16,750 nucleotides of DNA, from assembly GCA_002371985.1 (NCBI GenBank), contig DFHZ01000051.1, positions 1-16,750 of the forward strand, in the 5' to 3' direction. The notes beneath the pieces are model-generated. The model searched no databases. It saw only the letters and a program-made list of their open reading frames with translations, and was not told the origin of the DNA. The translations under genes were made by a program, and so were the position numbers. Positions 1-7,211 of the stretch are shown here, piece after piece; position 1 is the first letter of the stretch, and each line of letters opens with the position of its first letter. This DNA comes from Ruminococcaceae bacterium UBA3710 (GTDB lineage Bacteria > Bacillota > Clostridia > Oscillospirales > Acutalibacteraceae).

Positions 1-1
1 T

Positions 2-1048
2 ACCGGTATGGTAGGTCAGAGATTTGCTCTGCTTTTGGCAAATCATCCTTGGTTTACCGTTACCGCTTTGGCGGCAAGCAGCAGAAGTGCAGGTAAAACT
101 TATAGCGAGGCTGTTTGCGGCAGATGGGCTATGAAGGATGACATACCGGAAAATCTTAAAGATATGCCGGTTTACGATGCCGCTGATGTAGATACTATTG
201 TTTCAAAGGTAGATTTTGTATTTTGTGCTGTCGATATGAAAAAGGATGAAATTTTAGCACTTGAAGAAATGTATGCTAAACACGAGTGTCCTGTAATTTC
301 AAACAACAGTGCAAACAGAAAAACTCCTGATGTTCCTATGGTTATTCCGGAACTTAACTCTGACCATATCAAGGTTATAGAGGCTCAAAGAAAAAGACTC
401 GGAACCAAAAAAGGTTTTATAGCAGTTAAATCAAACTGTTCTTTACAAAGTTATGTTCCTGCCCTTTATCCGCTTGATAAAGAGTTCGGCGTAGATAAAG
501 TTTTAGTTTGTACTTATCAGGCAATTTCGGGTGCCGGAAAAACATTCGAGCGTTGGCCTGAAATAATCGACAATGTTATTCCGTATATCGGCGGTGAAGA
601 GGAAAAAAGCGAGGTAGAACCGCTTAAAATCTGGGGTACTGTCGAAGACGGAAAAATCGTCAATGCAACAAGTCCTAAATTTACCGCTCAGTGTCTTCGT
701 GTTCCGGTTTCTGACGGACATATGGCTGCTGTGTTTGTTTCATTTAAGAAAAAACCGACAAAAGATGAAATATTGAAAATCTGGAAAGACTTCAGCGGAG
801 AACCTCAGGCACTTAATCTGCCTCATGCTCCGAAACAGTTCCTTAACTACTTTGAGGAAGATAATATGCCACAAACAAAACTAAACCGTGATCTTGAAGG
901 CGGTATGGCAATTTCCTGCGGAAGACTTCGTGAGGACAGTCAGTATGACTATAAATTCGTTTGCCTTTCACATAATACCCTTCGTGGTGCTGCCGGTGGC
1001 GGTGTATTACTTGCCGAACTTCTTGCTGCAAAGGGTTATATGGACTAA
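2..1048 (+). CDS. asd: Aspartate-semialdehyde dehydrogenase, archaeal/fungal-type, 5' truncated
   Basis: NADPH-dependent reduction of aspartyl phosphate to aspartate semialdehyde, the branch-point step for lysine/DAP, threonine and methionine; cytosolic. The frame is open to the left edge, and the first visible residues, TGMVGQR, are the end of the Rossmann glycine motif. The true start therefore lies only a little upstream of the window, and the ATG at 8 is internal. The catalytic cysteine is in SNCS (Cys codon 437-439) and the active-site histidine in SDGHMAAV (His codon 719-721). QAISGAGKTFERW and the following insert resemble the archaeal/fungal branch of the family rather than the E. coli branch. 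The C-terminal GAAGGGVLLAELL is typical. It is the first visible gene of an asd-dapA-dapB operon, with 39 nt to dapA. Any leader (for example a lysine riboswitch) would be outside the window. Confidence 0.95.
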   Translation, partial: TGMVGQRFALLLANHPWFTVTALAASSRSAGKTYSEAVCGRWAMKDDIPENLKDMPVYDAADVDTIVSKVDFVFCAVDMKKDEILALEEMYAKHECPVISNNSANRKTPDVPMVIPELNSDHIKVIEAQRKRLGTKKGFIAVKSNCSLQSYVPALYPLDKEFGVDKVLVCTYQAISGAGKTFERWPEIIDNVIPYIGGEEEKSEVEPLKIWGTVEDGKIVNATSPKFTAQCLRVPVSDGHMAAVFVSFKKKPTKDEILKIWKDFSGEPQALNLPHAPKQFLNYFEEDNMPQTKLNRDLEGGMAISCGRLREDSQYDYKFVCLSHNTLRGAAGGGVLLAELLAAKGYMD

Positions 1049-1087
1049 TATTCTTATAATGAATACAGAATAAGGGAGATATTCTTT

Positions 1088-1981
1088 ATGAAAAAGAGAG
1101 TTTTTGAAGGCGTTGCAACAGCACTTATCACTCCTATGAATGATGATACTACGGTCAATTACAAAAGACTTGAATCACTTGTAGATGAACAGATTAAAGG
1201 CGGTGTAGACGCACTTGTTATCTGCGGAACAACAGGAGAAAAATCAACTCTTCGTTATGACGAACATTTAAAGGTTATTGAAGTTTCTGTTAAAGCCGCA
1301 AAAAAACGAGTGCCGATTATTGCCGGAACAGGAAGCAATGATACCGTTTATTCGGTAGAACTCTGCAACGATGCAGAAAAGGTCGGTGCCGATGCTTTCC
1401 TTATGGTAACCCCTTATTACAACAAAACTTCTCAAAACGGACTTATCGCTCATTACAACTACATTGCCGACAGAGTAAACAAGCCGATTATTCTTTATAA
1501 TGTTCCCTCCCGTACAGGTGTTCAAATAAAGCCGGATACATATAAAGAACTCTCAAAACATCAAAATATTGTAGCCGTAAAAGAGGCAAACGGCGATTTA
1601 TCGAGCATTGCCGAAACAAAATATCTTTGCGGAGACGATTTAGATATTTATTCGGGTAACGATGACCAAACCGTTCCGATTATGTCGCTTGGCGGTATAG
1701 GTGTTATTTCCGTGCTTTCAAATATAATGCCTAAGTATATGCACGAATTGACAACTAACTACTTAACCGGCGACAAAGAAAAGGCAACCGAAATGCAGAT
1801 TAAAGCCAACGGAATAATGAACGCAATGTTCTGCGATGTAAACCCTATTCCCGTTAAAGAGGCTATGAATTTGCTCGGAATGGAAGCAGGACCTACAAGG
1901 CTTCCTCTTTATCCTGTTACAGCTAAAAACAGAGAACTTATTAAACAAAAACTCATTGAAATGGGACTTAAATTAAAATAA
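1088..1981 (+). CDS. dapA: 4-hydroxy-tetrahydrodipicolinate synthase
   Basis: Condenses pyruvate with aspartate semialdehyde, the first committed step of the lysine/diaminopimelate branch; cytosolic TIM barrel, usually tetrameric. At 297 aa it has the family's usual length. Visible motifs are GTTGEKSTL (pyruvate pocket), PYYNKTSQNG, YNVPSRTG with Tyr137 and Arg142, and VAVKEANGD with the Schiff-base Lys165. The spacing of these residues matches E. coli Tyr133/Arg138/Lys161. The start is supported by GGGAG at 1074-1078, 9 nt before the ATG. It uses the product of the upstream asd and feeds the downstream dapB, 14 nt away. NAL/KDG-aldolase-type relatives share the fold, but the DHDPS motifs and the context with asd and dapB make DapA secure. 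Confidence 0.97.
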   Translation: MKKRVFEGVATALITPMNDDTTVNYKRLESLVDEQIKGGVDALVICGTTGEKSTLRYDEHLKVIEVSVKAAKKRVPIIAGTGSNDTVYSVELCNDAEKVGADAFLMVTPYYNKTSQNGLIAHYNYIADRVNKPIILYNVPSRTGVQIKPDTYKELSKHQNIVAVKEANGDLSSIAETKYLCGDDLDIYSGNDDQTVPIMSLGGIGVISVLSNIMPKYMHELTTNYLTGDKEKATEMQIKANGIMNAMFCDVNPIPVKEAMNLLGMEAGPTRLPLYPVTAKNRELIKQKLIEMGLKLK

Positions 1982-1995
1982 AAGGAAAATGGAAG

Positions 1996-2748
1996 ATGTT
2001 AAAAATACTTATTTCCGGTGCTCTCGGGCATGTGGGGAGAAAAATTACAGAGGTTTGCAAAACAAGCGATAAATATTCTGTTGTTTGCGGTGTTGACCGC
2101 ATTACAGATTCGGGCGATTTCCCGATTTTCACTGATTTTGATGATGTCAGTATTATTCCTGATATTATTATTGATTTTTCAAACCCGTCTGTTTTAGAAG
2201 GACTTTTAAAATTTGCGACCAAAAACAATATCCCCTGTATTCTCGCAACTACGGGGTATTCAAATGAGCAAATTCAAAAAATCAAAGAAGCATCAAAAAC
2301 TATTCCCGTTTTCTTTACCGCTAATATGTCGCTTGGAATAAACCTTTTATGCTCTTTAGTTAAAAAGGCTTCTGCGGTTTTAGGAGATGGCTTTGATGTG
2401 GAAATAATTGAAAAGCACCATAATCAGAAGATAGATGCCCCATCCGGCACGGCACTAATGCTCGCAAATGCCATAAACAATATAAATGAGGACAAATATT
2501 ATTACGAATTTGACCGTCATTCAAAGAGGGTTAAACGCTCACCAAACGAAATAGGTATTCATTCGGTAAGGGGCGGAACTATCGTAGGTGAACACGATGT
2601 TATCTTTGCCGGTAAAGACGAGGTTTTGACCCTTTCGCACAGTGCTTTTTCAAAGGAAGTATTCGTAAGCGGTGCTTTAAAAGCAGCCGATTTTCTTATC
2701 GAAAAACCGGCAGGGCTTTATGATATGAATGATGTTTTATCTTTATAA
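1996..2748 (+). CDS. dapB: 4-hydroxy-tetrahydrodipicolinate reductase
   Basis: NAD(P)H-dependent reduction of the DapA product to tetrahydrodipicolinate; cytosolic. The N-terminal Rossmann motif is GALGHVGRKI. The family signature is EKHHNQKIDAPSGTA, with His141, His142 and Lys145 as the catalytic/substrate-binding set. RGGTIVGEHDVIF lies in the C-terminal substrate domain. At 250 aa it is slightly shorter than the roughly 270 aa E. coli enzyme, as in many Firmicutes. AAAGGA right after the dapA stop provides the ribosome binding site, and the 14-nt gap indicates co-transcription. It is the last gene of the operon, followed at once by a strong hairpin terminator. Which later route to DAP is used (succinylase, acetylase, DapL or Ddh) cannot be read from this window. 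Confidence 0.97.
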   Translation: MLKILISGALGHVGRKITEVCKTSDKYSVVCGVDRITDSGDFPIFTDFDDVSIIPDIIIDFSNPSVLEGLLKFATKNNIPCILATTGYSNEQIQKIKEASKTIPVFFTANMSLGINLLCSLVKKASAVLGDGFDVEIIEKHHNQKIDAPSGTALMLANAINNINEDKYYYEFDRHSKRVKRSPNEIGIHSVRGGTIVGEHDVIFAGKDEVLTLSHSAFSKEVFVSGALKAADFLIEKPAGLYDMNDVLSL

Positions 2749-2758
2749 ATAGCAAAGC

Positions 2759-2795
2759 AAAAATTCCTATGGCATTTTACCATAGGAATTTTTTT
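2759..2795. terminator. Bidirectional intrinsic terminator between dapB and ruvX
   Basis: A perfect 12-bp stem, AAATTCCTATGG (2761-2772) with its complement at 2780-2791, has a 7-nt loop. It is followed on the + strand by a run of T (2789-2795). On the - strand the hairpin is followed by TTTTTGCTTTGCT. It begins 12 nt after the dapB stop and directly abuts the ruvX stop codon (2794-2796), so it can end both convergent transcripts. Confidence 0.9.
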
Positions 2796-3324
2796 ATTTA
2801 ATATTCATTTTTTCTTTTAGCCCGTTAAGACTTTTTTCGTATTGCTCTTTTGTTATGGCTTTTGTATTTAAGAATGTATCGAGTGTTTCTTTTTGAGAAT
2901 CAAATAATTTTTTATTTTTTAGATACGAAAGATAACTTTCCAAAATCACGGTTGCCGCAACGGCATCTACCGATTCCTTGCGTTTTTTGCCGAATGTTCC
3001 GCTCATATCAAGAAGATTATAGGCTTCCATTGTTGTGCATCGCTCGTCATACATAACCGTATCTATTCCGCTTGAATTTCTTATTTTATCGGCAATATCA
3101 GTACAGGTTTTAGCCCTGTCCCCTAAACTTCCGTCCATATTTTTAGGAAGACCTACAACAATTCTTCTTGCTCCGTATTCCCTTGCTTTATCAATTATTT
3201 TTGATACAAGTTTACCCGTATTATACTCGGTTATAACTAATTTTGGGAAAGCAAACTTTTCGCCCTCGTCGGAAATGGCAATACCTGTTCTTTTTATGCC
3301 TAAATCTACACCCATTATTATCAT
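2794..3324 (-). CDS. ruvX: RuvX/YqgF-family RNase H-fold nuclease with extended C-terminus
   Basis: YqgF/RuvX proteins have an RNase H-like fold; they are annotated as Holliday-junction resolvase-like and also act on 16S rRNA 5'-end maturation in some bacteria. Acidic active-site candidates are Asp7 (GVDLGIKRTG), Glu94 (YDERCTT) and Asp120 (ESVDAVAA), with the typical VGLPKNMDGSLG at 58-68. The protein is 176 aa, whereas the family is usually about 140. The extra residues from about 141 form a short tail, FLNTKAITKEQYEKSL and flanks, that resembles a SHOCT motif. The start is ATG 3324, 2 nt after the upstream phosphatase stop; a second ATG at 3315 (MGVDLG) is possible because the ribosome binding site is weak. 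Translational coupling with the phosphatase is likely. Confidence 0.9.
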   Translation of the reverse strand: MIIMGVDLGIKRTGIAISDEGEKFAFPKLVITEYNTGKLVSKIIDKAREYGARRIVVGLPKNMDGSLGDRAKTCTDIADKIRNSSGIDTVMYDERCTTMEAYNLLDMSGTFGKKRKESVDAVAATVILESYLSYLKNKKLFDSQKETLDTFLNTKAITKEQYEKSLNGLKEKMNIK

Positions 3325-3326
3325 TT

Positions 3327-3989
3327 TTAATCCGCTTTCTGCATAAATGTTGCAAGTCGATTTCTGACAGGAAGATACTCTTCGGGCAAGTGGCTATGGT
3401 CATTCATAAGTTCAACATTAAATTTTCCGTTATCATAGGTCAAAATAGAAACCGATGTATTTTCAGACCAAGGCATATCTTTAAGCCTTTCTATACTGCC
3501 GTAAACAAGTCTTGTAAGCAAACAGCGGATAACTCCGCCGTGAAGAGCAACGGCAACTGTCTTATCAGGATTTTCTTCGGCAATTCTGCAAATGGCTTTA
3601 TATATTCTTTCATAAGCATCCCGCATTGCTTCTCCGCCCTCAGGTGCAAAGTCCTGCGGATGATTATACCACGTATCTGCCATTTCTACATTATTGCTGA
3701 ATGATTCCGAAAACGGTTTGCCGTCATAAATTCCGGCATTTATCTCACGAAGTCCGTCATCTATTTTTACATCCATAAAACGGTCGCCCATAACCGCAAA
3801 GGCAGTTTTTTGAGCCCTGATAAGCGGACTTGTATAAATAGCATCAATTTTTATATCCTTAAACCTCTGCGTTACAAACTCGAGTTGCTTTGCCCCAAGT
3901 TCTGTAATATCGCAATTTATTCCGCCTTGAAACAGTCTTTTTTGATTTCCGACCGCCTCACAATGCCTTACTAAATATATCTTTGTCAT
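3327..3989 (-). CDS. Histidine phosphatase family protein (phosphoglycerate mutase-like)
   Basis: Branch of the 2-His phosphatase superfamily (cofactor-dependent phosphoglycerate mutase, CobC and broad-specificity phosphatases). The catalytic motif is LVRHCEA with His9. RHCE replaces the usual RHGE/RHGQ. Arg58 (TSPLIRAQKT), the likely proton donor Glu82 (LREINAG) and the second catalytic His150 (ALHGGVIR) are all in place, so it should be active. The substrate cannot be told from the sequence. I chose the start at 3989 (220 aa) because GGTGAT sits just upstream at 3994-3999. A longer frame to 4016 would start upstream of the predicted -10 box and add an unrelated leader, MLQFLLVIL. It is the first gene of a two-gene unit with ruvX. 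Confidence 0.88.
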   Translation of the reverse strand: MTKIYLVRHCEAVGNQKRLFQGGINCDITELGAKQLEFVTQRFKDIKIDAIYTSPLIRAQKTAFAVMGDRFMDVKIDDGLREINAGIYDGKPFSESFSNNVEMADTWYNHPQDFAPEGGEAMRDAYERIYKAICRIAEENPDKTVAVALHGGVIRCLLTRLVYGSIERLKDMPWSENTSVSILTYDNGKFNVELMNDHSHLPEEYLPVRNRLATFMQKAD

Positions 3990-4006
3990 TAAAATCACCA
4001 ACAAGA

Positions 4007-4035
4007 ATTGTAACATATTTCTTCATTTTTCGCAA
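4007..4035 (-). promoter_or_regulatory. Vegetative promoter of the phosphatase-ruvX unit
   Basis: On the - strand, TTGCGA (4035-4030) and TACAAT (4012-4007) are separated by exactly 17 bp, a good sigma-A-type match. The expected start of transcription is near 4000, which leaves a leader of about 11 nt that carries little beyond the GGTGAT ribosome binding site. It lies just beyond the terminator of the preceding operon, where a new promoter is expected. Confidence 0.6.
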
Positions 4036-4049
4036 CTGTATTAAAACAA

Positions 4050-4092
4050 AAATAATAAACCTTCCGTTTGAATTACTTAAAACGGAAGGTTT
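4050..4092 (-). terminator. Intrinsic terminator of the seven-gene operon ending in thrH
   Basis: A perfect 13-bp stem pairs 4057-4069 (AAACCTTCCGTTT) with 4080-4092, with a 10-nt loop. On the - strand it starts 7 nt after the thrH stop and is followed by ATTATTTTTGTTTT. No other terminator is visible between here and the promoter at 9891-9919. Confidence 0.88.
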
Positions 4093-4099
4093 TATGTAT

Positions 4100-4699
4100 T
4101 TAAAGTGCTTTGGTTATTGCGTCATAGAGTTCGTCGTATGTTTCAAGTGCGGTAATTTCGGGGTGCTCGTGTTTTATCTTATCGGTTGACTTAAACAAAA
4201 ATCCTGCCTTACTGTTTTTAATCATACCAATATCATTATAACTGTCGCCCGAAGCGATAGTTTCAATACCGGCAGAATGAAAAGCCTTGACCGTAGTAAG
4301 TTTTGTCTGTTCGCAACGCAATTTATAATCAAAAATTCTTCCATTTTCGTCAATATCTAATGTGTTGCAAATAATTGTAGGCCAGTTGAGTTTTTCGGCA
4401 ATAGGCTTTACAAATTGCTCAAATGTATCGCTTATTATTACAACATTTGTTACCTTTCTTAATTTATCGAGAAACTCTTTAGCACCGTCCATAAGGTCGA
4501 TTTTAGCAATAACACTTTGTATTTTATCAATAGTTAAATTATGCTCATTCATAATCTTAATACGATACTTCATAAGTTTATCATAATCAGGCTCATCACG
4601 GGTTGTAAGTTTTAATTCTTCTATTCCGGTTTCTTTTGCAACCTCAATCCATATTTCAGGTACTAAAACACCTTCCATATCAAGACATACCATTGTCAT
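4100..4699 (-). CDS. thrH: ThrH: phosphoserine phosphatase / homoserine phosphotransferase (HAD family)
   Basis: A 199-aa HAD-superfamily protein that closely resembles, from memory of the family, Pseudomonas aeruginosa ThrH. That enzyme dephosphorylates phosphoserine and can transfer the phosphate to homoserine, making the substrate of threonine synthase. Shared features are CLDMEGVLVPEIWIE with nucleophile Asp7 and Glu9 in place of the usual second Asp, TTRDEPDYDKLMK near 33-45, motif II IISDTFEQF, and motif IV ASGDSYNDIGM. The start ATG 4699 is set by AAGGAG at about 4711-4716, which overlaps the stop codon of the upstream carboxypeptidase gene; an ATG two codons in is less well spaced. 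It is the last gene of the operon. Whether it acts mainly in serine or threonine synthesis cannot be decided here, but Asd, the homoserine-pathway feeder, is encoded nearby. Confidence 0.9.
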   Translation of the reverse strand: MTMVCLDMEGVLVPEIWIEVAKETGIEELKLTTRDEPDYDKLMKYRIKIMNEHNLTIDKIQSVIAKIDLMDGAKEFLDKLRKVTNVVIISDTFEQFVKPIAEKLNWPTIICNTLDIDENGRIFDYKLRCEQTKLTTVKAFHSAGIETIASGDSYNDIGMIKNSKAGFLFKSTDKIKHEHPEITALETYDELYDAITKAL

Positions 4700-4713
4700 T
4701 TTTACATTTCTCC

Positions 4714-5817
4714 TTATTTTGCATATTTTGTATATAATTTTATCTGGTCATAAACTGCCGGCCATCTTGAAGCGGAAGCAAGAGCAACGCACACAAAAGT
4801 TTTGCCCGAATCACTTTTGCCAAACGACGCAATGCAATATCCCGACTCGTTTACAAATCCTGTTTTTCCGCCAAGTATTGTTGCACCTTCGGGTTCGGTG
4901 CCGTACATATACTTAAACAGAGTGTTTTCAAGTTCAATTCCCTCGCTATGTTGTGCGGTTTTTGATGTTGTATACTTATAGGTCGAGAGAACTTTTCTGC
5001 AAATATCATTCCTCATAGCGGCACGAAGAATAACAGATAAATCTTCTGCCGTACAATAATGGTTTTCGTTATAAAGACCTGTGCAGTTAGTAAAATGAGT
5101 ATCTTTAAGTTTAAGTTCTTTTGCTTTTTTATTCATAAGAACAACAAATTCTTCTTCGCTACCGGCAATTTTTTGTGCGAGAGCAATCGAAGCATCACCG
5201 CCCGACGGTAAAATCGTCCCGTATATCAAATCATACATATTAACAACTTCACCCGACAAAAAACCTGCAACTGTTGCCCCCTCTTTATAAAGAGGGTCGG
5301 TAATCTCATAGGTCATAGTAAATGTATCATTATAATCTTTAATATTTTCTACTGCCACTAAAAGAGTCATTATCTTTGTAGTTGAAGCAGGATACATTCT
5401 TACGGTTGCTTCCCTTGAAGCGACTACCTCATTTTTCTCGTCATCGACAAAAATTATAGACTTACCTGTAATCTCGGCATCGGTAATAATCTCGGCATTT
5501 TGGTACTTTGGCACAAGGTTTTCGTATTTCACCTTATACTTTTTTGCTTTTCCCGATGTGTCAGCATTCAAAACTATGCTTTCGTCGGTTTGTTTAGTCT
5601 TATTGCAAGACTTGATACCAAGCGAGATAACAACTATTAAAACAATTACCGACAAAACAGATAAAACCGCAAGAGCAACTGCCTTAACATTAAGTCTTGT
5701 TTTTCTCTTCTTTTTTTGTACGGTAGGAAGAGTTTTTTGCGGTTTTTCTTTTTGCTTATTGATGCTGTTTTCTATTGCATACAGGTATTCTTCATATTCC
5801 TTGTTGTTTTCTTGCAT
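4714..5817 (-). CDS. Serine-type D-Ala-D-Ala carboxypeptidase (peptidase S11, DacF-like)
   Basis: Low-molecular-weight penicillin-binding protein that trims the terminal D-Ala from peptidoglycan stem peptides outside the membrane. In order: a cytosolic N-terminus of about 45 residues rich in Lys/Glu; one membrane segment at about 46-67; then the S11 domain. The latter has SxxK as PASTTK (Ser145, Lys148), the second motif as PSGGDAS (205-210; Gly207 where SxN has Asn), and KTG as GGKTGFVNESG (318-320). It is anchored like a type II membrane protein, not made as a cleaved precursor with a C-terminal amphipathic anchor, and no separate PBP5-type C-terminal domain is obvious. AGGGGAT precedes the ATG by 9 nt and lies partly in the gap after the TPM gene. 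It sits in an envelope operon with LemA, a TPM lipoprotein and a wall hydrolase. Confidence 0.93.
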   Translation of the reverse strand: MQENNKEYEEYLYAIENSINKQKEKPQKTLPTVQKKKRKTRLNVKAVALAVLSVLSVIVLIVVISLGIKSCNKTKQTDESIVLNADTSGKAKKYKVKYENLVPKYQNAEIITDAEITGKSIIFVDDEKNEVVASREATVRMYPASTTKIMTLLVAVENIKDYNDTFTMTYEITDPLYKEGATVAGFLSGEVVNMYDLIYGTILPSGGDASIALAQKIAGSEEEFVVLMNKKAKELKLKDTHFTNCTGLYNENHYCTAEDLSVILRAAMRNDICRKVLSTYKYTTSKTAQHSEGIELENTLFKYMYGTEPEGATILGGKTGFVNESGYCIASFGKSDSGKTFVCVALASASRWPAVYDQIKLYTKYAK

Positions 5818-5834
5818 CTGAAAAGTATCCCCTG

Positions 5835-6632
5835 TTAAAAACTTCTTCCGGAACCGCCGCCGCCGAAACTTCCTCCACCGAAGCCACCGCCGGAGGAACC
5901 TCCGCCAAAACCGCCAAAACCACCAAAGCCGCCGCCACCTCGGAAATTACCACCGCCGAACGGCAGGAATATTATACCTCTTCTTCTGAATACAAGGGTA
6001 TAAATAGCAATAAGAATTAAAAGTATTATCCACGAAATTATAACCTTACCGGCACTGATGTCTTCGTCTTCTCTTTCTGCTAATTGGTCAGCCGGAACAT
6101 ACCCCTCGTTAGGCTCCAAGCCATACTCTACATATACCTCGTTGACAACCGCTTTATATGTTTCAAGAAGCCCCGAAGAAAAGTTATCGTTTTTAAAGTA
6201 AGGAATGGCATAATTGTCAAGTATTCTACCTGTTTTACTATCAGGCAATGCACCCTCCAAACCATATCCTACGGCAATAAAGACATCTCTATCCTCACTT
6301 GCCAAAAGAATGAGAGCACCGTTGTTCTTTTCCTTATTTCCTATGCCCCAATCCCTTGCAAGATTAGTGGCATAATCTGAAATATCGTCGCCACCCGTAG
6401 ACTCAACCGTAACAACGACAATTTCTGCCGTTGTTTTTTCTTTAAGCACGGTGCCAAGTTCACATATTGTTTTTTCGTCGGCGTCGTCCATACAGTCCGC
6501 AAAGTCATTGACAAACAAAGCCTCGGTAGGAAGAAGTTTTTCTTCTTCACATCCCGAAAGTGTTGCTATACTTAAAACGACAAAAACTACAAGTATAACG
6601 GACAGTATTTTTTTAATATTATTTATAATCAT
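5835..6632 (-). CDS. TPM-domain lipoprotein with Gly-rich C-terminal tail (YgcG-like)
   Basis: TPM (DUF477) domain protein of the YgcG type. Residues 1-27 are a signal peptide ending in the lipobox LSGC with the lipidated Cys28. The TPM domain covers about 36-170 and has the recognisable features VNDFADCM, IVVVTVES and GALILLASEDRDVFIAVGYGLEG. A membrane helix follows at about 196-215. The tail from 226 to the end is nearly all Gly/Phe/Ser and finishes GGSGRSF, as in other YgcG-like proteins. The biochemical role is not settled in bacteria; plant TPM proteins take part in photosystem II repair and show phosphatase activity. The start codon overlaps the lemA stop in ATGA, indicating translational coupling, and LemA-TPM pairs are common. 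It is placed between LemA and the carboxypeptidase. Confidence 0.9.
   Translation of the reverse strand: MIINNIKKILSVILVVFVVLSIATLSGCEEEKLLPTEALFVNDFADCMDDADEKTICELGTVLKEKTTAEIVVVTVESTGGDDISDYATNLARDWGIGNKEKNNGALILLASEDRDVFIAVGYGLEGALPDSKTGRILDNYAIPYFKNDNFSSGLLETYKAVVNEVYVEYGLEPNEGYVPADQLAEREDEDISAGKVIISWIILLILIAIYTLVFRRRGIIFLPFGGGNFRGGGGFGGFGGFGGGSSGGGFGGGSFGGGGSGRSF
5838..5957. repeat. Gly-rich low-complexity coding repeat (TPM protein tail)
   Basis: Imperfect repeats of Gly codons (GGN, seen as CCN-type triplets on the + strand) with interspersed Phe and Ser codons encode blocks such as GGFGGFGGFGGG. It is simple-sequence DNA of higher GC than its surroundings and is explained by the protein tail, not by a mobile or regulatory element. 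It may vary in length between strains. Confidence 0.7.
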
Positions 6633-7198
6633 TCAAATGATACTTCCGGAACAGAATTTGCCGATGCGTCATTTTCAAAATAATCATATTTACTGAAACC
6701 GAAAATTCCGGCAATTATACTTCTTGGGAATTTACGGATAGAAGTATTAAATTTCTTGGCATTATCATTGTAATCTTTTCTTGCTACTGCAAGTCTGTTT
6801 TCTGTTCCTGCAAGTTCGTCAAGCAATGCCGTGTACTGTGTATTTGCCTTGAGTTCAGGGTAATTTTCGGTTACTGCATTAACCCAAACCGAAATTGCCT
6901 TATCAAGTTCTGCTGAAGCCTCTGCCTGTTTAGAAACGGTATTTGCTCCTGCTACTGCCGAACGGGCTTCAGTTACTGCCTTATATGTTTCGCTTTCATA
7001 GTCCGAATAACCCTTTACGGTTTTAACAAAGTTAGGAATTAAATCTGCTCTTCTTTGAAGTTGGTTTGAAATCTGAGATTTTGAGTTTTCTACTGTTTCC
7101 TGACTTTCAACAAGTCCATTGTATCCGGAAACGACTGCTATCACCAAAACCACAATTACTGCTAATACTGCTATCAAAATACCTACGCCTTTTTTCAT
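6629..7198 (-). CDS. lemA: LemA family protein
   Basis: A 189-aa membrane-anchored protein of the LemA family. One N-terminal hydrophobic helix (about 5-24) is followed by GYNGLVESQETVENSKSQI and then NQLQRRADLIPNFVKTVKGY, the family hallmark, in a helical-bundle domain that extends to about 160. The function is unknown across bacteria; LemA is associated with the envelope and is often encoded next to TPM-domain or M48 protease genes. AAAGGAG lies 8 nt before the ATG and overlaps the stop codon of the upstream aminotransferase gene. The lemA stop overlaps the next start (ATGA). I infer that LemA and the TPM lipoprotein work together at the outer face of the membrane. Confidence 0.95.
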   Translation of the reverse strand: MKKGVGILIAVLAVIVVLVIAVVSGYNGLVESQETVENSKSQISNQLQRRADLIPNFVKTVKGYSDYESETYKAVTEARSAVAGANTVSKQAEASAELDKAISVWVNAVTENYPELKANTQYTALLDELAGTENRLAVARKDYNDNAKKFNTSIRKFPRSIIAGIFGFSKYDYFENDASANSVPEVSFE

Positions 7199-7211
7199 AA
7201 TTATTTCTCCT

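Noticed and set aside
1049..1087. Separate promoter or riboswitch before dapA
   Set aside because: Only 39 nt, with a ribosome binding site but no convincing -35/-10 pair or hairpin; simple operon spacing explains it.
3035..3704. Two open frames on the + strand opposite ruvX and the phosphatase
   Set aside because: They have no ribosome binding site or family-like content and lie antisense to two well-supported genes; they are by-products of codon use.
3990..4016. Longer phosphatase start at 4016 (adds MLQFLLVIL)
   Set aside because: The ATG lies upstream of the predicted -10 box and lacks a ribosome binding site, while GGTGAT directly precedes the ATG at 3989 and the family begins at this point.
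5838..5957. Possible tandem-repeat or CRISPR-like array
   Set aside because: The repetition is triplet-based and follows Gly codons of the TPM tail; there are no spacers or fixed-length repeats.
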